Notes under the pieces: model-generated | Database searches by the model: none | What the model was told of the DNA's origin: nothing | What the model saw: only the letters and a program-made list of their open reading frames with translations | In this document: in pieces, positions 1-8,700 of the stretch | Numbering within the stretch: the first letter of the stretch is position 1 | Layout of the letters: every line of letters starts with the position of its first letter | Position numbers and translations under genes: made by a program | From: Bacteroidia bacterium | GTDB taxonomy: Bacteria; Bacteroidota; Bacteroidia; Bacteroidales; UBA5342 | Length of the DNA stretch: 14,288 nt | Reading direction: 5' to 3' | NCBI GenBank assembly: GCA_030433225.1 | Contig: JAUIMD010000010.1 | Span: 1-14,288 of the forward strand

Positions 1-357
1 AAAAGTCATTAATGGAATGAGTACAATGTCTAAGTCAGATGAAAGGATTTCGTTTCCATATATTGGTTCAGGAATGTTGAATTTATTCTTTTGGATTTGA
101 TCAGGTGTAAAATCTAAAGTGATATGTTTTAAGGTGTTTTTTTTAAAGTCTGAAACAGGTGCTGCAAAGATTGTATTCGTTTTTTCAAATTCTTGTAAAA
201 GTAGAAAGTTATTAATTTCTTTTTTCTCATGAATGGGAAGAAAAATGCTGATTCGTTTTTGATACAGATCGAAATTACTGGTCAAATGTGAGTGAATTTT
301 TTTTGATAATTCATCAATTTCTTCACTCGTGATTTTTTCACGTAAGTTTTTATCCAT
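1..357 (-). CDS. fthC: 5-formyltetrahydrofolate cyclo-ligase, 3' end cut by window edge
   Basis: The enzyme (MTHFS, 5-FCL) converts 5-formyl-THF to 5,10-methenyl-THF using ATP, in the cytoplasm. I see 119 codons running off the left edge. They contain family hallmarks: an IFLPIHEKKEIN stretch (the usual aliphatic-P-E-x-D/N segment), a PV turn, the NIPEP motif near residue 91, and SSDLDIVLIPLMTF, which normally leads into the missing FD-G-R-GYGxGYYDR catalytic loop. The start at 357 (MDKNLREK) gives an expected full length near 180 residues, normal for the family. The frame stays open upstream to ATGs at 444 and 471, after a TGA at 472-474, and that extension looks like a lipoprotein signal. 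The N-terminal helix seems about seven residues shorter than usual. The gene is AT-rich compared with the PUL and is probably transcribed separately from it. The family call is fairly safe; the start is not. Confidence 0.78.
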   Translation of the reverse strand, partial: MDKNLREKITSEEIDELSKKIHSHLTSNFDLYQKRISIFLPIHEKKEINNFLLLQEFEKTNTIFAAPVSDFKKNTLKHITLDFTPDQIQKNKFNIPEPIYGNEILSSDLDIVLIPLMTF

Positions 358-444
358 CTTATTGGGCTGTGTACAGGATAATACTGTAAACTGCCCGATA
401 AAAAGGAGTGCAATAAATTTTTGAATAATGCGGATGCGAGACAT

Positions 445-634
445 GTATTGGATAGATTTTAGGTATACCATTCAGCATTTATATTGATGAATTCTATAAA
501 GATAAAATTCAAATACATATCCTGTTTTTTTATATGACAAATCACCTTTGAAGGAATGACTTTAGCTGATTTTTGGGAATTGGATGGCAGAAACCGAATT
601 CGTTTTTGCTCTCTACCACCCATAAAATTTATAG
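445..634. other. Intergenic region between the PUL terminator and the folate gene
   Basis: This AT-rich spacer separates the end of the xylanase operon from the folate gene. It holds the candidate promoter described separately. A 39-codon open frame starts with an ATG near 478 and overlaps the folate gene's upstream extension in another frame; it has no recognisable content and is not called. I see no RNA gene or mobile-element end here. Confidence 0.5.
510..541 (-). promoter_or_regulatory. Candidate Bacteroidota-type promoter for the folate gene
   Basis: On the minus strand, TTTG (538-541) is followed after 20 bases by TGTATTTG (510-517). The second element matches 7 of 8 positions of the Bacteroides -7 consensus TAnnTTTG, and the spacing fits the known TTTG -33 element (19-21 bases). 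Transcription would begin near 503, about 30 bases before the ATG at 471 and 145 bases before the ATG at 357. This is a visual consensus match only. Confidence 0.4.
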
Positions 635-680
635 AAAAGCAGGGCTATCCAACCGTTTGAATAGCCCGTGCTTTTTTTTT
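635..680 (-). terminator. Hairpin terminator of the xylan operon, possibly bidirectional
   Basis: A perfect 7-bp stem pairs 642-648 (GGGCTAT) with 661-667 (ATAGCCC) across a 12-base loop. Past a one-base bulge at 668 it extends by AGCA/TGCT, and then by an A-tract (635-638) facing a T-tract (672-680). Reading on the minus strand, the stem follows the GH10 stop at 694 by about 15 bases and ends in CTGCTTTTCTAT, a modest U-tract. The plus-strand U-tract is stronger (nine T), so it could also stop antisense transcription entering the operon. Confidence 0.75.
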
Positions 681-693
681 GAACTGTACTAAT

Positions 694-2856
694 TTATTCT
701 ATCGAAAAACCATCTGCAAAACCAGCATAAGCAGGTTTACGATTATAATCGAGGTTCCATAAACCAATGGGTTGGCCAGCTCTCCACGATGAGTTGGTTG
801 GGCTATCAAGTGGACTCCATGCTGTAATACCGTAGCGTTGCGATGCCGGTATGAGTTCGAAATATTTCTGCACTACAAACTGGTACATTTCAGCCTGCGC
901 GGCATAATCTTCTTCTGTAGCCGAATCGGTTTGTTTTCCATCTGCTAAACCAATATCCATTTCCGAAATTTTGATAAGTTTACCGGTGGCTGCCAACAAA
1001 GTAAACATTTCTGAAATTTTGTCTCTATCCGAATTGATGTTGATGTGCATTTGTGTACCAATTCCGTCTACCCTTGCACCTTTGCTTTCGATATATTCAA
1101 CGAAGGCAATCAAGCCCTTACATTTATCGAGATTGTACTCCAGGTTGTAATCATTGATAAATAATTTATCAGCTTCGTTGCCATATTGTACCGCCATATT
1201 AAAGGCCATAACAGCATAGTCTTTACCCAGGTAATCCTGCCAGTAGAATTCATCGGCCGCCATGTCTGTTTTACCAACGCCCGATTTTAGGTCGTAAGGG
1301 CTACTATCATCCATCGGCTCATTGACAACATCCCAAGCTTTTACGTAGTCCTTGGAGACTTCCATCATGCCAGAAATCCAGTTCTCCAATGCCCAGGAAA
1401 TAGTATCTGCCTTTTCTTCTGGAGTCAGTGGGATTGTATTTCCCGACGCCTCAATCTCCCATACAATATCATCAAAATAATAGGTATTGGCTTCTGCAAA
1501 AACGGAAAGATTAAAAGCTATTGTATTCATACCACTAGCGCCTGCCTGTTCTGCTGAAATGACTCCGGAATTGGTATATTCCTGCCATTCGGTAGAAACT
1601 GACGGGCTTCCAACCATAGACCAATGTAGATAACCCCCTGGGTTATTATGCGCCTGAGATTCAATAGTAGCAGGTTTATCTGCTTTAACCTTCATACTGA
1701 ATCGATAGGCCTGACCTGCTTCCAGTTGCTGAGGTGCTTTTACGAAAAACTGAGTATCCCATGGGTTAGTGGGGTTATCTCCCGATTTAACAACAATCGC
1801 TCTTCCCACATCACCGGCTCCTGTACCTTCAGCACTAATCGTTGCAGGATCTGGGCCAACAGTTACCTCAGTGGAGAAAAAACTGGAAACATCATCACCT
1901 TCAACATCACTATTTGTTATCAGGTTTGTCCACCACGTAGCAGGTCCTGCCGCAACAGGCTCAACCCCAAAGGTGTAATCATGCCAACCCGGTTTTCCCC
2001 ATCCGCTTAGATTTTCATCATCAAATGTTCCATTTTCAATTAAATTCTCTGCAGAACCACTTGCGGTAAGAACCATGTCATCAAAATAAAGATCACCTCC
2101 AAATGTTCCAAAGCAAAATTGCAATTTGGTAGCATCTATAGTCGGTGTGAATGTTACCGAAACATCGCCCCAGCTTTCTCCAAACGCAATGTCTGGTCCA
2201 TAATTGGTCGACGATCCATCCGTCCTCCAGAAGCCCACTGTGAATGGGGCAGAGGCTTTAGCACGCATTTTTAATGTATATTCCACTCCCTGTATTAATG
2301 ATGTAGGAAGTGTATATTCAAGCTGCCAATCCCAAATATTAGCGTTCGCACTGGGTGTATTAGCAAGCAAAGCGTTGTTGGCATCATCAGGATCAATTTC
2401 AATTTCCCGATCAGCAATAATACCGTTAAGGTATTCAGCATTTTGGTTGGCATGCCAAGTCAAGGTATGGCCGTATATGGTAATTCCTACATCCTTTGCA
2501 TTGGAGATTAAAGTTTCTACATTTGACGTATTTAAGCTACCGTCAGCTTGTACAATGGCGCCATGCTTCATAGCATACCCTAGAGTTATTTCATCAAAAT
2601 TAGTGTTAAGCATGCGGTATATAACTCCTTTTGCATTGTACTGCGATATAGAGGCTCCAGCTCCTAATTTAAAGTCAGGATTGGCTCCACGGTCAATATA
2701 CGTTTTAAGGGGACTATACGCATTTAACACCTCCTGATTCGCTACACTCACGGGTTTATCCACCTTAAATTCAAGTGGCTCATTGTCAACACATGAAGTA
2801 ACGAGGATAAGTGCTGAAACAAACAACCCTAATTTGTTTATATATTTATTCTTCAT
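694..2856 (-). CDS. xyn10C: GH10 endo-1,4-beta-xylanase lipoprotein with CBM4_9-type insertion
   Basis: This 720-residue enzyme should cleave the beta-1,4-xylan backbone at the cell surface. The signal peptide ends in the lipobox VTSC (lipidated Cys22), followed by acidic residues. The GH10 barrel begins around residue 48; GHTLTWHANQ (129-138) is the conserved beta-3 region. The barrel is then interrupted by about 330 residues (roughly 150-475) and resumes at TPEEKADTISW. The acid/base is Glu513 in WDVVNEP and the nucleophile is Glu632 in KISEMDIGL. The insert holds CBM4_9-like material: a module ending at YFDDMVL (257-263), a stray NLIENGTFDD start (271-280), and a complete module from NLITNSD (311) to YYFDDIVWEIE (459-469). 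Insertion of CBMs into this barrel is known from Prevotella bryantii XynC and B. intestinalis GH10 enzymes. It is the last gene of the operon, 26 bases after its neighbour. The enzyme class is secure; the symbol rests on synteny. Confidence 0.95.
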   Translation of the reverse strand: MKNKYINKLGLFVSALILVTSCVDNEPLEFKVDKPVSVANQEVLNAYSPLKTYIDRGANPDFKLGAGASISQYNAKGVIYRMLNTNFDEITLGYAMKHGAIVQADGSLNTSNVETLISNAKDVGITIYGHTLTWHANQNAEYLNGIIADREIEIDPDDANNALLANTPSANANIWDWQLEYTLPTSLIQGVEYTLKMRAKASAPFTVGFWRTDGSSTNYGPDIAFGESWGDVSVTFTPTIDATKLQFCFGTFGGDLYFDDMVLTASGSAENLIENGTFDDENLSGWGKPGWHDYTFGVEPVAAGPATWWTNLITNSDVEGDDVSSFFSTEVTVGPDPATISAEGTGAGDVGRAIVVKSGDNPTNPWDTQFFVKAPQQLEAGQAYRFSMKVKADKPATIESQAHNNPGGYLHWSMVGSPSVSTEWQEYTNSGVISAEQAGASGMNTIAFNLSVFAEANTYYFDDIVWEIEASGNTIPLTPEEKADTISWALENWISGMMEVSKDYVKAWDVVNEPMDDSSPYDLKSGVGKTDMAADEFYWQDYLGKDYAVMAFNMAVQYGNEADKLFINDYNLEYNLDKCKGLIAFVEYIESKGARVDGIGTQMHININSDRDKISEMFTLLAATGKLIKISEMDIGLADGKQTDSATEEDYAAQAEMYQFVVQKYFELIPASQRYGITAWSPLDSPTNSSWRAGQPIGLWNLDYNRKPAYAGFADGFSIE

Positions 2857-2882
2857 CTGATATCTTTTCTAAGTGATAAATA

Positions 2883-3974
2883 TTATTTCAGAACAGGGAT
2901 AAAAGTTTCCATATCCACCCCACGGTCACGTACTACCAGTGTATCGGTTGTTTGTACCGTCACTTTCTGCACGTCTATCAATCCTTCTGTCACGTAAGAA
3001 ATTTCCACCTCGTACCCTACCTGGTAGTTTAAATAAAGTGCATCGCGATCCACATTTCCCCAGCTTTCTTTTTCACCGTCTTTTACAAATTCTCCGCTGC
3101 CCGAAGTCGTAATGTTATAAACCCGTATCGTATCGTTTAACTGGTACTCGGTTTCGGTTGGGGCAAGGGTGCATTTCTGGTTAGCATCGAAACTTAACTG
3201 TGCGGTCATGTTTAAATCTTGACCTAGTTTATTCTGATAATCCAGCGGAAGTTCGATTTGTGATAAGGTAAGGGTGTTAAGATGGATTATCTCATCTTCT
3301 TCAACATACGTTTTATGGCGTATTTTTGTGGATTTCTCACCGTCAGAGGTAATTTCATCCTTTCCGTGGCGCAGATAATTTCCCTGCCACTGGTTTATGT
3401 ATTTTACGGCATACAGCACATAATCTTTGGGAGTAACTTCCCAATCATCAGATACACAGCGATTGGGATCAGAAAGGTCAGTTTTTCCTGCCAAAATGGT
3501 ATCGGCGTTTTCCACTTTACTCATATACACCGGTATTACATAATTATTCTTTAATGCCATTGGGTCGGCAAAAAAAGCATCAGTAAGCTGAACAACCACT
3601 CCTCCGGCCATATTGCCTTTGTTTATTACAATCTGGTTCGCCTCCAAGCTGTAGTAATTTTCAGGCATAGGCATAATATCGGTTGAGGTTCCTTCAAAAA
3701 CCAGTCCGTCGCATAGTGAGTTATCCACAACAACATCAATAACAATGTCGTTGTTGTTGGCATACACTCCCCCGGTGGTGGCCATAATTTTGCACTGATA
3801 GGCGTTATCCAGCGAGGTATCGAAAATATCCTCACCGAGGGTGATGGTTCTTACCGGATACTGATAGGCAAAATAGACCGATTGATAGTCGTAATCAGAG
3901 AAAGACCACTCACTGTTTTCGCATGACGAGAACGCGAGCGATGTAATTATAAATATGGCTATTAGATTTTTCAT
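2883..3974 (-). CDS. xusE: DUF1735-type surface glycan-binding lipoprotein (XusE-like)
   Basis: This 363-residue protein lies between the second SusD and the xylanase, the XusE position in xylan PULs. The start at 3974 (MKNLIAIF) gives a clean lipoprotein signal with lipobox FSSC and lipidated Cys18. An upstream in-frame ATG at 4022 overlaps the SusD stop and would place 16 basic residues before the signal, so I reject it. The N-terminal half (YQSVYFAYQYPVRTI, later NYVIPVYMSKV) resembles the DUF1735 / BT_3987-like beta-sandwich. The C-terminal half, from about KYINQWQGNYLRHGKDE, looks like the domain often paired with it (probably DUF5627), rich in beta strands. No catalytic motif is visible. 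By family and position it is a probable cell-surface xylan-binding protein; direct binding is inferred. Confidence 0.8.
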   Translation of the reverse strand: MKNLIAIFIITSLAFSSCENSEWSFSDYDYQSVYFAYQYPVRTITLGEDIFDTSLDNAYQCKIMATTGGVYANNNDIVIDVVVDNSLCDGLVFEGTSTDIMPMPENYYSLEANQIVINKGNMAGGVVVQLTDAFFADPMALKNNYVIPVYMSKVENADTILAGKTDLSDPNRCVSDDWEVTPKDYVLYAVKYINQWQGNYLRHGKDEITSDGEKSTKIRHKTYVEEDEIIHLNTLTLSQIELPLDYQNKLGQDLNMTAQLSFDANQKCTLAPTETEYQLNDTIRVYNITTSGSGEFVKDGEKESWGNVDRDALYLNYQVGYEVEISYVTEGLIDVQKVTVQTTDTLVVRDRGVDMETFIPVLK

Positions 3975-4015
3975 CTTTTTACATTTTAATTTTAATACCT
4001 GAACTTGAATCTTAC

Positions 4016-5764
4016 TTACCATCCCTTATTTTGAATTAAAGCATCAAACTTCAGCATTTCTCCGTAAGGAATCGGGCCGTGGTACATGTACAAATCATAC
4101 ACACGGTTCTCTACTGAAATGGGTTCGTAAGTTTCATTTTTGATGCTTACGCCGCGGGCCGAAGCATTAAGATCGGTTTCCCAACGGCGTAGATCCCAAA
4201 AACGAAAACCTTCAAAACAAAGCTCTAAGCGCCGTTCGTTACGAATAAGCTGACGCATGGCTTCTTTGTCTGCCTTTACCGATTCGAGATAGGCATCGCC
4301 ATTACTCTGACCTAAGCCTGCCCTGCTACGTACAGCTTTTATTACATCATAGGCCGAAAAGGAATAGTTCCCGGTACCTGTTGGTCCCCATGCCTCGTTA
4401 GCTGCCTCAGCATAAGCTAGGTACATTTCGGTATAGCGAATGCGTGGTTTATAATGCTCCTGTGTTGTAGTGGAATTAGGATTCAGGTTTACATCCTGGC
4501 GTAGTAATTTTCGTAAATAATACCCGGTTCGGGTGGATGTTTCTTTTATGTTTAATCCGTCATCCGTACCACCATCTACCGAAGTAAAAATGGTTGAACC
4601 TCCGGTTCCGGCAGTACTTCCGTTAATTAGGATAAACATGGCAAGGCGCGGATCACGGTTGGTGTATGGGTTGGCGGCATCGTATTCACTGCTGGCATCC
4701 GAAATGGGATAGCCGTTTACCATTGGAAAGGCATCCACCAGGTTTTGGGTTGGATTTAACCTGCCATCGCCATAAAGCGTTGGTGGAAAATGATCGGATT
4801 CCAGATTGTTACTTTCACTTTTATCGGCACGCCATAGAATTTCGGCAGGATTCGATCCCTGGTCTGTAATATCAGATGTTCGGGTGTACCAGTTAAGACC
4901 GTTGCTGGCAAACCCGCTCACGCCACCGTTCAGTTCCAGCACCTCACCGGCATAGTTGGCCGCTTGCTCCCAAGTGGTGTTATTTCCATCGGTATAAGCC
5001 GGGCTGGCTGCCAATAACGCTGCTCTTACCCTGATTCCCTTGGCAATACGGGCGGTCATTCTTAAGCGAAAATAGTGTCCAAAAACACGGTTGTAATTAT
5101 CAATACTAATGCCCTCGTATTTTGCCGGCACTTCCGACTGGCTACTGATGTCCTCAAAATCCAGAGGAAGCAACTCTTCTGCCATTTCCACATCGCTGTA
5201 TAGCTGTTCCATACATTGCTCAAAAGTGCTGCGTGGCAGGTTAAAATCCGATTCGGGCGTTTCGGGTTCCAGCACAATGGGGATGCCCAAAAGTTCGCCG
5301 GATTCTGACCAGCCGGCATGCGATTGAAGCAGGTGGAACATAAAAAGCGCTCTTAATCCATAGGCCTCTCCCTTCATACGGTCGTTGAACATAAGGCGCA
5401 CATCATCGTCGATGGCCCAATTTACCGAATCAGAAATGGACAGGAACAAATTGAGGTATTGAATGGCTGCTCTTGAATTGGTCCACTGACTAAAGGGGTC
5501 GTTGTTGGAACTCCATTGCCCGGTGGCAATTTTCCGGTAATTATTGGTACGGTCGTTACTTACGGCATCGTCAGTTGCCACATCGCTGAACGACCATGAA
5601 TTTTCGGGTAACCGGGTGTAACCGTTCAGCAGCAGCCCCTGTGCATATTCAGCATTGGAGTACACACTTTCCAGTTCCAGATGGTTTTCTATTTCCGGCT
5701 CAAACATGTCTTCACAGCTTGCAAAGATGAATAAGGCCAGGAGGATATTTATATAATTTTTCAT
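4016..5764 (-). CDS. xusD: SusD/RagB family nutrient-binding lipoprotein, second pair (XusD-like)
   Basis: This 582-residue outer-surface lipoprotein caps the preceding SusC channel and delivers glycan fragments to it. The signal peptide ends in FASC with lipidated Cys17, followed by EDMFEPEIEN, an acidic stretch typical of surface export. SusD landmarks are the helical segment RMKGEAYGLRALFMFHLLQ, YAEAANEAWG in the C-terminal helical region, the LCFEGFRFWDLRRW motif (515-528), and the closing IQNKGW. I start at ATG 5764; a TTG at 5788 would add eight residues ahead of an already complete signal. It begins 30 bases after the second SusC stop and its stop lies 41 bases before the XusE-like start. 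The family is certain; the ligand, xylo-oligosaccharide, is inferred from the linked GH10. Confidence 0.93.
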   Translation of the reverse strand: MKNYINILLALFIFASCEDMFEPEIENHLELESVYSNAEYAQGLLLNGYTRLPENSWSFSDVATDDAVSNDRTNNYRKIATGQWSSNNDPFSQWTNSRAAIQYLNLFLSISDSVNWAIDDDVRLMFNDRMKGEAYGLRALFMFHLLQSHAGWSESGELLGIPIVLEPETPESDFNLPRSTFEQCMEQLYSDVEMAEELLPLDFEDISSQSEVPAKYEGISIDNYNRVFGHYFRLRMTARIAKGIRVRAALLAASPAYTDGNNTTWEQAANYAGEVLELNGGVSGFASNGLNWYTRTSDITDQGSNPAEILWRADKSESNNLESDHFPPTLYGDGRLNPTQNLVDAFPMVNGYPISDASSEYDAANPYTNRDPRLAMFILINGSTAGTGGSTIFTSVDGGTDDGLNIKETSTRTGYYLRKLLRQDVNLNPNSTTTQEHYKPRIRYTEMYLAYAEAANEAWGPTGTGNYSFSAYDVIKAVRSRAGLGQSNGDAYLESVKADKEAMRQLIRNERRLELCFEGFRFWDLRRWETDLNASARGVSIKNETYEPISVENRVYDLYMYHGPIPYGEMLKFDALIQNKGW

Positions 5765-5794
5765 ATATGTACTTTTTATCGGTTTCAAAACATA

Positions 5795-8700
5795 TTAGAA
5801 TAAAGCTTTTACACCAAAATTATAAAAGCGTGTCTGAGGTGCCTGTCCGACATTGAGTTCCAATATTTTCCTTTCAGGGGCAATGGTAAGCAGGTTTGAT
5901 CCGCTTACGTAAAAGCCAAGTTCCTGAATGAAGGAGTTGTTGAAAATGCTTTTAGGCAGGTCGTATGAAACCTGAATTTTAGCCAGGTCGAAACGATTGG
6001 TACTGTACAACCAAAAGTCGGACGAACGGAAATTATTATCGCTGTTGTTGGTGGTTAAGCGTGGATAAAGGGCCGTGGTTGCGGTTTCCTCTGTCCAACG
6101 GTCGCGAACCACTTCAGAGTATTTATCTTCTCCGTCCACCCACCAATAGGAGTTGTTCTTCATCGCATTCGCTCCCATACGGCCGGTACCAAGTGCAAAG
6201 AAGGTGAGGTTTTTCCATTTTACAGTCAGGTTTACGCCCATTGAAAACGGAGCGCCATACCAGCCTGCTTTACCCAAATAAACCTCGTCCTGCGCATCAA
6301 TTTCTCCATCACCGTTTTGATCCACATATTTGATATCGCCGGGCTGCACCTCGCCAAAGGTTTGATATGGTGAATTATCGATATCGTCCTGATCCATAAA
6401 AAATCCATCGTTTTCCAGTCCCCAGAGGGCATCGAGTGGTTTTCCGGCACGGTTCTGATAATCGTATTCGTAATTTTCGGCGCGTGTTGTAGCCTTAGAA
6501 TTGAAATAATTACCTGAAACGCCCAGTGACCAGTCTATCTTACCAATACGTTTGTTCAGGCTTACATAGCAATCGAATCCCTGACGCAAATCTTCGTTGT
6601 AGTTTACGTATGGAATATCGGAATATACAGGCCATCCGGTTGAAAAATAGCTGGGATACAACACCGATGGCTGTACAATATTGCCGTTAATTTTAGCCGA
6701 AAAAACGGATGCATTAAGGGTTAGCAACCCTTTCCAGAAAGATCCTTCCACGCCAAGGTTAATTTCCTCGCGTTTAGGGAATTTAAGCTCATCGTTGTTT
6801 CCTCTTCTTCGGTCGAAAGTATGCACCAGACCACCATCTCTCCAACTATACCAGGCTGCATCGGTATAGGTATAATACCCCTGATACAGATAATAATCCG
6901 AAATATCCAGGTCAGTATGAATGATACCCGCCGAAGCGTTAACCTTTAAATTATCCACAGCACCCTGATCTTTTAAAATGCGCCATCCCAAAGTAACCGT
7001 GGGTGACAATGCATTGCGATTTCCCTCAGGTAATTTGGCCGAGTGAATCACCGCACTGCTGAAATCGGCATAATACTTCTCTCGAAAATTATACGCCAGC
7101 TGTAATCCCAGGTTGGCATTGTTTACACGGTGGTATTCTTCGGAATAGCTTTGCTGGTAGCCATTAGCCAATAAAATAGCCGAAATGTGGTGATCTTTAT
7201 TTACGGTTTTTACATAATTGAACTGTCCCGAGAAAGCCATGGTCTGACTATACCAGCTATTGCTTACATCTTGGGTACCTGACTTGGAATCGTTACCATA
7301 TTTATTCAGATAACTAATCTGATCGGCTCCATTAAAATTGTTCCAGACGGCTTCGTACACGGCAAAATCGTTGTTGTAGGCCAGCGAATATGTAGATGAA
7401 TAATCCACCGCCAACATGGAACTGAACGACAATCCATCTAAAAGATTCCCAAGATCGGCATTTACACCCGTATTAAACTGAAACTGGCGGCTGTTGTATT
7501 TATTATTTCCCCCAGCATATATTTCAGCAAAAGGGTTAGTCTGGAATAACTGATTTCCCCCCAATAAATACTGTCCATCGATAATGTGGCTGCTGTTGCT
7601 TACCAAAATCTGAGAAGCTTCGTCTGTTTCATCGATCATACCAATGGGTACCAGGGGCGAAAAACTATTGGGACGCAATGAAGAGGAACTTCCCCAATAA
7701 TTGGCATTTACGCCTTTTCCAGTGTAAAATATAGCGGTAGCATCCACATAGCAGGTAATAAAATCATTTAAATCAATATCGATGTTTCCACGCACATTAA
7801 AACGGTTTGAACCTCCGTTATCTACCGCTTCACCAAAATTGAGCAAAGCGTTGGTGTGGATAAATCCAAAGTTTGTATAGTAACGGGCACGATCGTTTCC
7901 ACCCGAAATTTCAGTGGTAACATCGTAGCGGGTGTAAAAATCTTTGAGGTAATCTGACGAAAAATAATCTACATCCGGGTAGCGGAAAGGGTTTTCGCCA
8001 GAAGCGTAGTGATAGATATCCTCCTCAGAGTATAATTCGTTTAGGCCATCGTTTCTACGCGCTTCATTGTAAAGGCTCATGTATTCTGCCGAACCCAGGT
8101 ATTTAGGATAACTTTTAGGAACCAGTGCCCCGCCATTTACCCGTACATCAATCCGTTGCTCTTCGGCTTTGCCGCGTTTTGTGGTTATGTAAATTACTCC
8201 TTTTGCTGCGCGGCTTCCGTACAAAGCTACAGCCGAAACTCCTTTTAAAAAGGATATTTGCTCTATCTCGGTGGAAAGTACATTGGTTGCATCGCGTGGT
8301 ACACCATCCACCAGGATTAAAACACCGCCCATTCCCCAAAGGTTACCGTTGTAACCACTTACTAGGGCCTCAACACCATCGAGACTATACGAGGTGTAGT
8401 TTTTGGGCATTATTTCGGAGATGTTTACATAGGAAACTCCTCCCTGTAAATCATGCTTATTGACCTTTTTAAAGGCAACCTGAACCATGTCTGCTACACT
8501 GATCGCCAACACAATAGCCGGCATGTTATTGGTGACGCTTGTGTACGCAGTTTCGAAACCAATGGCATCTATTTTCAACAAGGCATCCATTGTGGTCTGC
8601 AATGCAAATGCTCCTTCGGCATCAGTTACGGCTAAAATGCTGTCTTCCTGGTTACGGATAACTGCCCCGGAAATGGCTTCTCCATCGGGACCGTAAACCG

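Noticed and set aside
3975..4022. Upstream ATG (4022) for the XusE-like gene, overlapping the SusD stop
   Set aside because: It would put 16 basic residues ahead of a complete lipoprotein signal; ATG 3974 gives a normal signal.
5765..5788. TTG start for the second SusD-like gene
   Set aside because: The ATG at 5764 directly begins a standard lipoprotein signal; the extra eight residues are not needed.
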